From Pseudomonadota bacterium (GTDB taxonomy: Bacteria; Desulfobacterota; Binatia; Binatales; Binataceae), in contig JAJPIF010000009.1 in NCBI GenBank assembly GCA_021324885.1, positions 51,287 through 115,286 on the forward strand: a DNA stretch of 64,000 nucleotides, written 5' to 3'. The translations under genes were made by a program, and so were the position numbers. Below, in pieces: positions 55,825-64,000 of the stretch. The notes under the pieces are model-generated. The model saw only the letters and a program-made list of their open reading frames with translations. It ran no database searches and was not told where the DNA came from. Positions within the stretch are counted from its first letter, which is position 1. Each line of letters opens with the position of its first letter.

Positions 55825-58389
55825 ATGGCAATAAAGCCCAAATTACTGGACGGGGTGGCCGTCCTGGAAATCGGCAGCGGGATTGGCGCGCCGCTTTGCG
55901 GCCGCATGATGGCTGACCTCGGCGCCGAAGTGGTGAAGCTGGAAATCCCACCGGCCGGTGACTGCACCCGGCAATGGATGTTCCCTGCGCCAAAAGGCGG
56001 CGTCAGCCCGGCCTGGGTTTACTACAATCGCGGCAAATCGAATATCGCGATCGACATTACCCGGACTGAAGGCGCGCAGACCGTCCGAGATCTGGCCGGC
56101 AGCTTCGATGTTCTGATCGAGAATTTTCCGCCGGGCACGCTGGCGGGATACGGTCTCAATTATGATTCATTGAAGCGCAAAAACCCGCGCCTGATCATGT
56201 GCTCGCTTTCGCCTTACGGCCAGACCGGGCCCCTGGCCTCCAGCCCTGGCGACGACGGCACGGCGCAGGCGCTGGCCGCGCTGTCACAACTGACCGGCAA
56301 CGAAGACGGCTCACCGGCTGTGATTGGGCAGCGTTACGCCGAAGGAGTCGGCGCCGTGTACGCGCTTGGGGCAATCGCGGCGGCCTTGCGCGAACGCGAC
56401 CGCAGCGGCCAGGGACAATACATCGACCTCGCGCTTTATGAAGGCGTCCTTTATGTCCACGACACCTCCCTGATGCAGTACGTGTTCACCGGCGGCCAGG
56501 AGATCGCCTTCCCCACCGGCGCCCATCGTCCGGGCACGATGCCTTGCGGGATGTTCCGGGCCACCGATGGCTACATCGTTTTCACTATCCTTCAGCATCC
56601 GGACTGGGAATGGTTCATCGAACGCATCGGTCGGCCTGACAAGGTGGGTGACCCGCGCTGGAGCAACAATCCGGACAACCGCTTCGAAGATCGCTATGAG
56701 ATCATTCCGATTATCGAAAAATGGCTGCAGACCTTCCCGCGGCGCGAGGAACCGGTCCGTATCCTGCTCGACCGCCATCTGCTGGCGGGATCGGTGCTGA
56801 CCCTGGATGAAGCCGCGAATCATCCGCAACTCCAGAGTCGCGGATGGCTGCGCGAGGTCGAGGTTCCGCAGTTCGGCAAAGTTCGCCTGATGCCGGTGCC
56901 GTATCGCTATTCGGATGCGCCGGTGGAAATGGCTGCAAGGATCGCGCGGTTGGGTGAAGATACTGCCGCCGTGTTGCGCAATCGTCTGGGATGGAGCGAC
57001 GAAAACATTGCAGCGCTCAAACGCAGCGGTGTCCTCTCGGATGCGCCTGCCGGCGATAACGTCCTCGCTTCCAGTGCCCGGCCGGCTTCAAGTGTCAAAA
57101 CGTGGGTGGCGCAGCCTCGCGGTCCCAAGCCCAAAAAACCCGGAGTACTCGGCGATGTACGGGTGCTGGAGCTCACCAACTATCTGGCCGGACCAACCTG
57201 CGCGCGCATCATGAACGACCTCGGCGCCGAGGTGGTCAAGGTCGAGATTCCGCCGGTCGGCGATTATATGCGCCGCCAGTACTATGCGCGCGACGGAATC
57301 AGCGCGGGCTACGCATGGTTCAATCGCGGCAAGCGCTCGGTCGCGATCGACTTCCGCCGGCCCCAGGGCGCGCAAATCGTGCTCGAGCTCGCGCGCCATT
57401 TCGACGTCGTCGTGCAAAACCTCACACCCGGCACGCTGGACAAGTATGGGCTGAGCTACGAAGCCTTCAAGGCGGCCAACCCGCGCATCATCATGTGCTC
57501 GATTTCCGGTTACGGAAAGGACGGTCCCTACGCCCGTCTGCCCGGCAACGATACCTGCTCGCAGGCGATGTCGGGACTCATCCATCTCACCGGCAACGAG
57601 GACGGCTCTCCGGTTTACAGCGGCATCTACCTGGCCGACATGAGCGGCGCGGTCAACGGCTTTGCGTCCACGATGGCGGCGTTATATGCGCGCGAGCACA
57701 CCGGCCTCGGCCAGCATATCGACCTGGCGCTGACCGAGTGCCTGTTCCACCTGCATGACGTGCCGCTGATTCAATATCTGTTCAGCCACGGAAATTTCGT
57801 GCCGCAACCGCAGGGTCCGTTCGGTCACGGCTTCAGCCCGTGCGGCATGTTCGAGAGCGCCGACGGTTACATCACCCTGACCGTCGCCGATGACCATCAA
57901 TGGCGCCGGTTGGCGCAACTGATGGGCAAGCATGCGATGGCGACCGATCCGGCCTACGGCGACGCCGCCCGACGATATGAACAGCGGCATCAACTGAAAG
58001 CCGTGATCGAAACATGGCTGAAGACGTTCGATTCGCGCGACGAACCTGTGCGCCTGCTGCGTCAGGCTGGGATTGCCGCGATGCCGCTTTATCGCATCGA
58101 TGAAGTCGTCAGCCATCCGCATCTGGCGGCCCGCGGCTCGTTGGCTCAAATCGAGGTGCCGCCCTTTGGCCGGATATCGCTGCCGATGCTGCCGTTTCGC
58201 TATTCCGGGGCGGAGATCGAAATCAAGCCCTACTGCGCACTATTGGGACAGGACAATTACGAAGTGCTGCGCGAATTTCTCAACTATCAGCCCGCGCAGG
58301 TGGATAAACTCAAAGAACAGGGGGTGCTTTTCGAGCATCCTTCGCTGGCGCAGCGGCGGCAAAGTTCCGGGTCCGCAAGCGGACGTTAA
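55825..58389 (+). CDS. Double-domain class III CoA-transferase
   Basis: An 854-residue tandem fusion of two full CaiB/BaiF domains (about 1-400 and 445-854) joined by a Ser/Pro-rich linker. Each has the N-terminal GSGIGAPLC/NYLAGPTCARI...DLGAEVVK pattern and a VLIENFPPG/VVQNLTPG block. Domain 2 has the catalytic Asp605 in GIYLADMSG. Domain 1 has Glu173 in GQRYAEGVG where the family has Asp. So domain 1 may be inactive or altered. Family members are usually about 400 residues and work as interlocked dimers; this could be a pseudo-dimer. Confidence 0.9.
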   Translation: MAIKPKLLDGVAVLEIGSGIGAPLCGRMMADLGAEVVKLEIPPAGDCTRQWMFPAPKGGVSPAWVYYNRGKSNIAIDITRTEGAQTVRDLAGSFDVLIENFPPGTLAGYGLNYDSLKRKNPRLIMCSLSPYGQTGPLASSPGDDGTAQALAALSQLTGNEDGSPAVIGQRYAEGVGAVYALGAIAAALRERDRSGQGQYIDLALYEGVLYVHDTSLMQYVFTGGQEIAFPTGAHRPGTMPCGMFRATDGYIVFTILQHPDWEWFIERIGRPDKVGDPRWSNNPDNRFEDRYEIIPIIEKWLQTFPRREEPVRILLDRHLLAGSVLTLDEAANHPQLQSRGWLREVEVPQFGKVRLMPVPYRYSDAPVEMAARIARLGEDTAAVLRNRLGWSDENIAALKRSGVLSDAPAGDNVLASSARPASSVKTWVAQPRGPKPKKPGVLGDVRVLELTNYLAGPTCARIMNDLGAEVVKVEIPPVGDYMRRQYYARDGISAGYAWFNRGKRSVAIDFRRPQGAQIVLELARHFDVVVQNLTPGTLDKYGLSYEAFKAANPRIIMCSISGYGKDGPYARLPGNDTCSQAMSGLIHLTGNEDGSPVYSGIYLADMSGAVNGFASTMAALYAREHTGLGQHIDLALTECLFHLHDVPLIQYLFSHGNFVPQPQGPFGHGFSPCGMFESADGYITLTVADDHQWRRLAQLMGKHAMATDPAYGDAARRYEQRHQLKAVIETWLKTFDSRDEPVRLLRQAGIAAMPLYRIDEVVSHPHLAARGSLAQIEVPPFGRISLPMLPFRYSGAEIEIKPYCALLGQDNYEVLREFLNYQPAQVDKLKEQGVLFEHPSLAQRRQSSGSASGR

Positions 58390-58470
58390 CGATCTCGAAA
58401 CTGATAGCAGTCAAGGCCGCCGCCGGAGTATGTATGAACCATTCCGGCGCTGGCCCTGGAGGAAACCGCA

Positions 58471-59613
58471 ATGGCAGCGATGCGCGTGATTTCGGCTGAC
58501 TCGCACGTAATCGAACCGGGAGACTTGTGGACGCAGCGCCTGGGCAAGGCCTTTGCCGATCGCGCGCCGCGCGTGGGCACCAATCCGATTGGGCCCGGCT
58601 ACTGGTTAATCGCGCCGGGGATCAATCCCTTTCCGCTCGGCCCCAACATCGCCACTGGCAAGAGCGGCACCGCGCTCAGCGAGCATCTCGATAAGGGGTA
58701 CGAAGGCGCGCGTCCCAGCGGATGGGATCCGATCGAACGCATCAAAGACCAGGAAGTGGACGGCGTCGAAGCGGAGGTCCTGTACACGACGTTGGGGATG
58801 CCGCTGTTCGCGCTGCCCGATACCCAACTTCAGGCGGCGTGCTTCGCCGTTTACAACGACTGGCTGGCCGAGTACTGCTCCTACAGCCCCCGCCGTCTGG
58901 TGGGCAGCGCGCTGATTGCTCTGCATGATGTAAAGGGGGCAGTACGGGAACTGGAGCGATGCCGCAAGAACGGGCTGCGCGCGGCCATGATCTCCGCCGC
59001 CGCGCCCGATGATCGCCCTTACAGCAGCAGCGACTATGACCCGTTCTGGCAGGCCGCCGCGGAACTGGAGATGCCCCTTTCGCTGCACATCATCACGGCG
59101 CGCGGGCAAAGCGCCGGCGTTATTTCAGCGGATATCGCCGCGCGCGCGCAACCGGACGCGCTGGGGATGACCTACCTGTCACGTTACATGTTCTATCCCG
59201 CCGACATCCAGGTCAGCCTGTTCACGCTGGTGATGGGCGGGGTGCTGGAGCGCTTTGCCAAGCTCAATATCGTGTCGGCCGAAAGCGACATCGGATGGCT
59301 GCCGCATTTCATCTTCCGGCTCGACCACGGCTACGACAAGTTCTCGGGCGTCGCCATGGCGCGGCTGCAAATGAAGCCCAGTGATTACCTCAGGCGCCAG
59401 ATGTTCGCGACCTTCCAGGACGACCCGGTCGGCGCGGCCGCCTATCGCTTTTTCGGCGAGGACAACTTCATGTGGGCTTCGGACTTCCCGCACTCCGACT
59501 CGACCTGGCCGCATTCGCGCGAAGTAATCGCGAAAGACTTTGCCGAGGTGCCTGAGCACGTCACGCGAAAGATCGTGTTCTCCAACGCGTCGCGGCTGTA
59601 TCACATCGGCTGA
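58471..59613 (+). CDS. Amidohydrolase 2 family metal-dependent hydrolase/decarboxylase
   Basis: A 380-residue TIM-barrel amidohydrolase of the ACMSD-like family. The opening is ADSHVIEPGDLW (Asp10 and His12, the metal D-x-H), then SLHIITARGQ near residue 208, VSAESDIGWLPHF and WASDFPHSDSTWP, which supply the remaining metal ligands. Members decarboxylate or hydrolyse aromatic acids. The ATG at 58471 follows GGAGG. It follows the double CoA-transferase by 81 bases and probably acts in the same pathway. Confidence 0.9.
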   Translation: MAAMRVISADSHVIEPGDLWTQRLGKAFADRAPRVGTNPIGPGYWLIAPGINPFPLGPNIATGKSGTALSEHLDKGYEGARPSGWDPIERIKDQEVDGVEAEVLYTTLGMPLFALPDTQLQAACFAVYNDWLAEYCSYSPRRLVGSALIALHDVKGAVRELERCRKNGLRAAMISAAAPDDRPYSSSDYDPFWQAAAELEMPLSLHIITARGQSAGVISADIAARAQPDALGMTYLSRYMFYPADIQVSLFTLVMGGVLERFAKLNIVSAESDIGWLPHFIFRLDHGYDKFSGVAMARLQMKPSDYLRRQMFATFQDDPVGAAAYRFFGEDNFMWASDFPHSDSTWPHSREVIAKDFAEVPEHVTRKIVFSNASRLYHIG

Positions 59614-59740
59614 TCCACTCCCGGATGGCCGATCGGTTCGCCCAACGGAGGGGGCGCGCGGCGCCAGCCATCTCCCGATTCTGAAAATTGGAGTTGACCC
59701 GCTCTCGTAGACGGTGTTGGGAAAGATAGGGCAGGAGATT

Positions 59741-60099
59741 TCCCAATGCCATCAACCCGTCCACCATACGCGAGGCCGCCAAAGCGCGTTTCGCGGCCCA
59801 CTACCAGGCCAAGTATCCCAACGCGGTCGAGTCGCTAAGCGCTCACGGGAGCGCCTGGTGACTTTCTTCGACTTCCCCGCAGAACACTGGAGGCACCTGC
59901 GTACCACCAACCCAATCGCGTCTGCGTTCGCCACTGTGCGGCTGCGCGAGCGCGCAACGCGGGGAGCCGGCTCGCGCACAAGGGCCTGCTGCCGGCGCCA
60001 ACGCTGCTCGACATGACCGAGCGGCGTTGGCGCCGGCTCGACGGCCGTCATCTCCCGCCGCTGGTTCGCGCCGGAGCGAAGTTCGTAGATGGGGCGCAC
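59741..60099 (+). pseudogene. Decayed IS256-family (Mutator) transposase
   Basis: Three adjoining frames give the C-terminal third of an IS256-type transposase. The first has REAAKARFAAHYQAKYPNAVESL, the second FFDFPAEHWRHLRTTNPIASAFATVRLR and the third RWRRLDGRHLPPLVRAGAKFVDG. At least two frameshifts separate them and the N-terminal two thirds, including the first catalytic Asp residues, is missing. The NPIES-type motif reads NPIASA, losing the conserved Glu. No terminal repeats were found. Confidence 0.8.
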
Positions 60100-60186
60100 C
60101 ACGATCGAACTACCTATGCGATTAGTCAGTCGATTGATAATCAACCAAGGGAAACCGCGTGCTCATGACCGAACGATCTAAAACAT

Positions 60187-60214
60187 TTGACAATTACAAC
60201 TTTGAAGATGTGTA
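60187..60214 (+). promoter_or_regulatory. Candidate promoter for cas3
   Basis: A perfect TTGACA (60187-60192) lies 16 bases before the weak -10 TGTGTA (60209-60214), about 60 bases before cas3. A short inverted repeat ACAACT/AGTTGT (60196-60219) overlaps it and could be an operator. Confidence 0.35.
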
Positions 60215-60274
60215 GTTGTCCTTTGTCGCTATCACCTGACATGAAAGGTGAGATTGTAAAGGTCCGATTCGAAG

Positions 60275-63091
60275 ATGATCTGCACTGACGACGGAGAGGA
60301 TGCATTGACCTGCGACAATCTCTTCACACCTTGGGGAAAGTGGAAATCGATCAACTGGTACCACCCATTGGTGTGCCACATGATCGATATCGCCAATGTG
60401 GCGATCAAACTTTACCGGCATTGTCAGGCGAAGCTCAGAGGACAGGGGCCGTCGATGCCCGAAGAGTGGTTCGGATTTCTGATAGGACTCCATGATCTCG
60501 GAAAAGCCTCGCCCGCGTTCCAACTGCACACAAGCTTTTCGTCTATAGAGCATAAAACCGTTCGCGATCGGCTTACTAAGGCCGGCCTACCCTGCCCCGG
60601 ATTGCGGGACCCGCAAGCACATGGCGCGATAACCGCAACCGTCCTGCCCGAGATCCTGACCAGGCTGTATGGGTTTCCGCCTGAGGCGTCCCGGCTCTTC
60701 GCCCGTATTACCGGCGCCCATCATGGCCGTTTCGCGACAAGCCCCGACCTTCAGAGGGTTAAACGCGCCGGCGCGAGCGCCACCGGAGATAGAGCCTGGC
60801 AAGAGCTTCGGATAACAATCGCTGACGCACTGGCAAAGATCGTTGGCGCACCCAAGTGTCCGCCGCCGATACCCGATGAGGCCACCGCGGTGGCGCTCGC
60901 CGGATTCGTTTCGGTGGCCGACTGGATCGGATCGATGGAGAACTATTTCCAGTATGCCGTCGAGCCCGGCACCGACCCCGGCACTCTCGCCCTTGACACC
61001 TACGCTGCCAAATCCGCACAGCATGCCGAGGAAGCCGTCCGTGAGCTTCGATGGCTTGCCGACGCCGACGTTTCCTCCGCGACGAGCTTCGAATCCCTGT
61101 TTCCGGATATCGATCCCAACCCGCTCCAGCGCGCGACGATCGATGCGGCATCGGGTCTCTCCGAGCCAGCCTTGTTCATCGTCGAAGCGCCGATGGGCGA
61201 GGGAAAGACCGAAGCCGCGATGTACCTCGCGCAGCATTTTGCCGCTCGGGTCGGCCAGCACGGATGCTACTTCGCGCTTCCGACCCAGGCCACGAGCAAT
61301 CAGATGTTCTCGCGGGTGCGCGCGTTCCTTGAAAAAGCGCGCGTCGGCGAGGTCAACCTTCAGCTTCTTCACGGCCATGCCGCTTTATCGGCAGAGTTTC
61401 AGACGCTGCTGGAAAAGGCTGGGGAAGACCGCCCGTCCGGAATCTATGGCGGATCCGGAAGCGACTCCGAAAACGACGAACTCAAGTCAACGGTTGTCGC
61501 CGCGGAGTGGTTTACTTACCGCAAGCGTGGCCTTTTGGCTCCTTTTGGGGTCGGCACCGTGGACCAGGCGCTGATGGCCGTCCTGCAGACGAGGCACTAC
61601 TTCGTTCGCCTCTTCGGACTTGCAGGCAAGACCGTTGTCATCGACGAGGTCCACGCTTACGACGCGTATATGACAACACTGATGGAGCGGCTGCTTAAAT
61701 GGCTCGCATCGCTCGGCTCGTCGGTCGTGCTGCTCTCCGCGACGCTGCCGTCTGCCAGACGCGAGGCCTTGGCCAAGGCTTATATGGAGGGACTGGGCTA
61801 CAAGGAGCGCGGTCTCGGCGCATCATCGTGTCCGCCGTATCCGCGCCTCATGTGGGTGAACGCGCGCGGCCAGAACCAACGCGGGATCTCCGTAAGCGAG
61901 CGTTCACGCCATAGTATCGCTCTTGAATGGTGCGAGCCGGCATCCCTCGGCGAGCGGCTTGCCTCGATGCTCGACGGCGGCGGATGCGTAGCCGTGATAT
62001 GCAACACCGTGGACCGCGCACAAGCAGTGTACCTGTCGCTGAAGCGTTTCTTTCCCAAGACCGCTGATGACGGCGAACCGGAATTGATGCTTTTCCATGC
62101 GCGCTACCCGTTCGAACAGCGCGACCGTCGCGAGAAACACGCCCTGGCCCGTTTCGGCAAGAGAGGTACTTTCGTCGATTTTGGCGAGGGAAATGTGCGC
62201 GAGGTCAAGCGCCCCAACCGCGCGGTAATCGTCGCAACCCAGGTCCTCGAACAGAGTCTCGACCTCGATTTCGACCTGATGGTGACCGAGTTCGCGCCCG
62301 TGGATTTGCTTCTTCAGCGCGCCGGCCGGTTGCATCGCCATGAGCGCGCGCGCCCCGAAAACCTCGCTGCGCCACGGATGCTCCTGCTCAGGCCTGAACT
62401 TCGCGACGGCATTCCGGACTTCGGCGGCGGTACTGAGGCGGTATACGATGGCCATATTCTTCTCCGCTCATGGATTGCGATTGCTGACCGCAAATTCGTC
62501 GACGTTCCGCGCGATGTAGAGAAGCTCATAGAGTTCGTTTACGGCAAGAACGTCGTCTGCCCTGAAAACGCCTCGGAATCACTCCGGAAGGTCTGGACCG
62601 ATAGTGAGTCGAACCTGAGAGCTGAGCGTGACAAATACGAAACTGTTGCCAGGCAGAATCGGATTCCAGCTCCCGACGACGAATCATTGTTCGAAGAGAA
62701 CGTCGGCCTGGACGAGGACAATCCCGACCTGCATTTCACCCTTCGGGCGCTAACCCGTCTCTCGGAGGGTCCTGCGGTGTCAGTTGTGGCACTTGGAGCG
62801 GATGCCCTTGCGTCCTTCGATCCGGAGCGCAAGCCCAGCCGCGAGGAGACGATCGCCTTTCTCCAGCGCGAAGTTCGAATCACCCATCGCAGCCTGGCTC
62901 CGGCGCTTTTGAAGGATGAATCGCGCCGCCCGCGCGGGTGGCTGCGCTCGCCGCTTCTTCGCCACCATCGGGTGCTCAGGCTCGACGCGTCGGGGCGCGA
63001 GCGGATTGGCGATTTCGAAGTCCTTGTTGACTCAGAGTTGGGTGTCGTAATCTCGCACGTCGGCGAAAGAGGCGATGGGAACGAATTTTAA
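60275..63091 (+). CDS. cas3: Type I-E CRISPR-associated helicase-nuclease Cas3
   Basis: A 938-residue HD nuclease/helicase that degrades targets bound by Cascade. The HD domain has His35 in CHMIDIA, His73-Asp74 in GLHDLGK, GAHHG (149-150) and Asp216 in SVADWIGS. The helicase has Walker A APMGEGKT (305-312), DEVH (457-460), SAT (488-490) and QRAGRLHRH. DEVHAYD with a preceding cluster of basic residues is typical of subtype I-E. It overlaps the next gene by 17 bases. No stop upstream contradicts the ATG at 60275; TAA lies six codons before. Confidence 0.93.
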   Translation: MICTDDGEDALTCDNLFTPWGKWKSINWYHPLVCHMIDIANVAIKLYRHCQAKLRGQGPSMPEEWFGFLIGLHDLGKASPAFQLHTSFSSIEHKTVRDRLTKAGLPCPGLRDPQAHGAITATVLPEILTRLYGFPPEASRLFARITGAHHGRFATSPDLQRVKRAGASATGDRAWQELRITIADALAKIVGAPKCPPPIPDEATAVALAGFVSVADWIGSMENYFQYAVEPGTDPGTLALDTYAAKSAQHAEEAVRELRWLADADVSSATSFESLFPDIDPNPLQRATIDAASGLSEPALFIVEAPMGEGKTEAAMYLAQHFAARVGQHGCYFALPTQATSNQMFSRVRAFLEKARVGEVNLQLLHGHAALSAEFQTLLEKAGEDRPSGIYGGSGSDSENDELKSTVVAAEWFTYRKRGLLAPFGVGTVDQALMAVLQTRHYFVRLFGLAGKTVVIDEVHAYDAYMTTLMERLLKWLASLGSSVVLLSATLPSARREALAKAYMEGLGYKERGLGASSCPPYPRLMWVNARGQNQRGISVSERSRHSIALEWCEPASLGERLASMLDGGGCVAVICNTVDRAQAVYLSLKRFFPKTADDGEPELMLFHARYPFEQRDRREKHALARFGKRGTFVDFGEGNVREVKRPNRAVIVATQVLEQSLDLDFDLMVTEFAPVDLLLQRAGRLHRHERARPENLAAPRMLLLRPELRDGIPDFGGGTEAVYDGHILLRSWIAIADRKFVDVPRDVEKLIEFVYGKNVVCPENASESLRKVWTDSESNLRAERDKYETVARQNRIPAPDDESLFEENVGLDEDNPDLHFTLRALTRLSEGPAVSVVALGADALASFDPERKPSREETIAFLQREVRITHRSLAPALLKDESRRPRGWLRSPLLRHHRVLRLDASGRERIGDFEVLVDSELGVVISHVGERGDGNEF

Positions 63092-64000
63092 TCTAATCGA
63101 TGAACCTTGGGTGCCATGTGTCATGGCCGGCGGCAGCGCGCAGGAATTGAGCCTTGCCGACGCGCTGCTCCGCGCACACGAAGTCCGCGAACTCTTCGAC
63201 GACTCGCCTTTGGTGACTGTTGCGCTCCATCGCCTGCTGCTCGCGATTCTTCATCGGAACTTCGGACCTGCGAGCATTGGCGAATGGTTCCAGCTATGGC
63301 GGCGGGGGCGATGGAACGAGGAGACGCTCGAAGCTTACTTCACGCGATGGCACGAACGGTTCGAACTGTTCCATCCCAAGCGGCCGTTCTATCAGGTGCC
63401 GGAAATTGCAGCAGTGGGCGCGCAACCGGTTTCGATCCTGTTTCAAGAGCTCTCCAGCGGCAATAATACAACCTTGTTCGATCATAGCTACGAGGGCGCG
63501 CCACCGGCGCTAACTCCCGCACATGCCGCACGAGGGTTGATAGCCCGGCAGGCCTACTCGGTCGGCTTCGGCAAAAGCTCGCCGTTTTACTTTTCCGATT
63601 CGCCGCTGATTCGCGGTTTTTCCGTCTTGGCTACAGGAGACAGCCTGTTTCAGACCCTGATGCTAAACCTCATGCGCTATGACGGGGATCACCCCATTCC
63701 GCGAAGCCGGCGCGACGACCTGCCGACGTGGGAGCAGGACCATCCCGAGCAGCCGCGCAAGGACGGCACTACGCCCGCGGGCTACCTCGATTACCTGACG
63801 TGGCAGAGCCGGCGAATTTATCTCTACCCGGAGATGGAGGGAGGGCGTTTGGTCGTGAGGCGCTGCCAGCTTCAGCAGGGCCTCAAGCTCGCAGACCCGG
63901 CCCCGCTCGATCCACTCAAGGCTTATCGCCGCGATCCAAAGCGCGGGCCTGTTCCGGTCTCGTTTCGTGAGGACCGGGCGCTATGGCGCGACAGTCACGC
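63075..64000 (+). CDS. cse1: Cascade large subunit Cse1 (Cas8e), N-terminal part
   Basis: The first 308 codons of a gene that runs off the right edge. It begins FNLIDEPWVPCVMAGG, then LSLADALLRAHEVRELFDDSPLVTVALHRLLLAILHR, as in Cse1/CasA of type I-E Cascade, which recognises the PAM. It overlaps cas3 by 17 bases, the usual cas3-cse1 order. The remaining Cascade genes, cas1/cas2 and the array should lie to the right. Confidence 0.9.
   Translation, partial: MGTNFNLIDEPWVPCVMAGGSAQELSLADALLRAHEVRELFDDSPLVTVALHRLLLAILHRNFGPASIGEWFQLWRRGRWNEETLEAYFTRWHERFELFHPKRPFYQVPEIAAVGAQPVSILFQELSSGNNTTLFDHSYEGAPPALTPAHAARGLIARQAYSVGFGKSSPFYFSDSPLIRGFSVLATGDSLFQTLMLNLMRYDGDHPIPRSRRDDLPTWEQDHPEQPRKDGTTPAGYLDYLTWQSRRIYLYPEMEGGRLVVRRCQLQQGLKLADPAPLDPLKAYRRDPKRGPVPVSFREDRALWRDSH

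Noticed and set aside
59614..64000. CRISPR repeat array near cas3
   Set aside because: No regularly spaced direct repeats are visible; any array would be beyond the window.

Overview
The window is high-GC bacterial DNA with dense, mostly short-spaced genes. The gene set includes class III CoA-transferases, luciferase-like flavin monooxygenases, cyclase-family hydrolases, a cytochrome P450, hopanoid-modification genes and a GldA/F/G-type ABC cluster. This fits an uncultured soil or sediment bacterium of the Binatota/Desulfobacterota kind. That assignment is an inference from gene content only; no rRNA or other decisive marker is present.

Left edge (1-4753): the 5' part of a murG-type gene diverges from a three-gene run encoding an ALG1-like mannosyltransferase, an ALG2-like mannosyltransferase and an MsbA/PglK-type ABC flippase. 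These look like bacterial counterparts of the eukaryotic lipid-linked-oligosaccharide assembly enzymes. From 4765 to 9690 a P450, an alpha/beta hydrolase and a luciferase-like monooxygenase face an MFS transporter. From 9752 to 18598 lie a VOC protein, small proteins, a DUF59 Fe-S assembly protein, an acyl-CoA dehydrogenase, an NTF2-like protein and a two-gene molybdopterin oxidoreductase whose Fe-S and NrfD membrane subunits are fused.

18673-28141 carries a 3-hydroxyisobutyrate-dehydrogenase-like gene, a compact arn-type set (arnC, formyltransferase, decarboxylase, arnD, with arnA split into two genes) and the housekeeping block class V aminotransferase, serA and purA. 28145-33738 holds an SDR, hopanoid-associated hpnG and hpnK, an M1 aminopeptidase and tRNA-Ser(CGA). 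The C-3 hopanoid methylase hpnR lies separately at 53789-55297.

34538-42754 is a catabolic or modification cluster: a CoA-transferase, then two cyclase-plus-luciferase-like pairs around an SDR, then an enoyl-CoA hydratase behind a clear terminator. 42921-47566 is an ABC cluster with GldG-like and DUF4340 partners. 47746-52709 holds polA (proofreading site degenerate), an ECF sigma/anti-sigma pair with a secreted protein, and a glycine-zipper lipoprotein. 55825-59613 contains a double-domain CoA-transferase and an amidohydrolase. The right edge (59741-64000) has a decayed IS256-family transposase followed by the start of a type I-E CRISPR-Cas operon (cas3 and a truncated cse1). The rest of that system and any repeat array lie outside the window.
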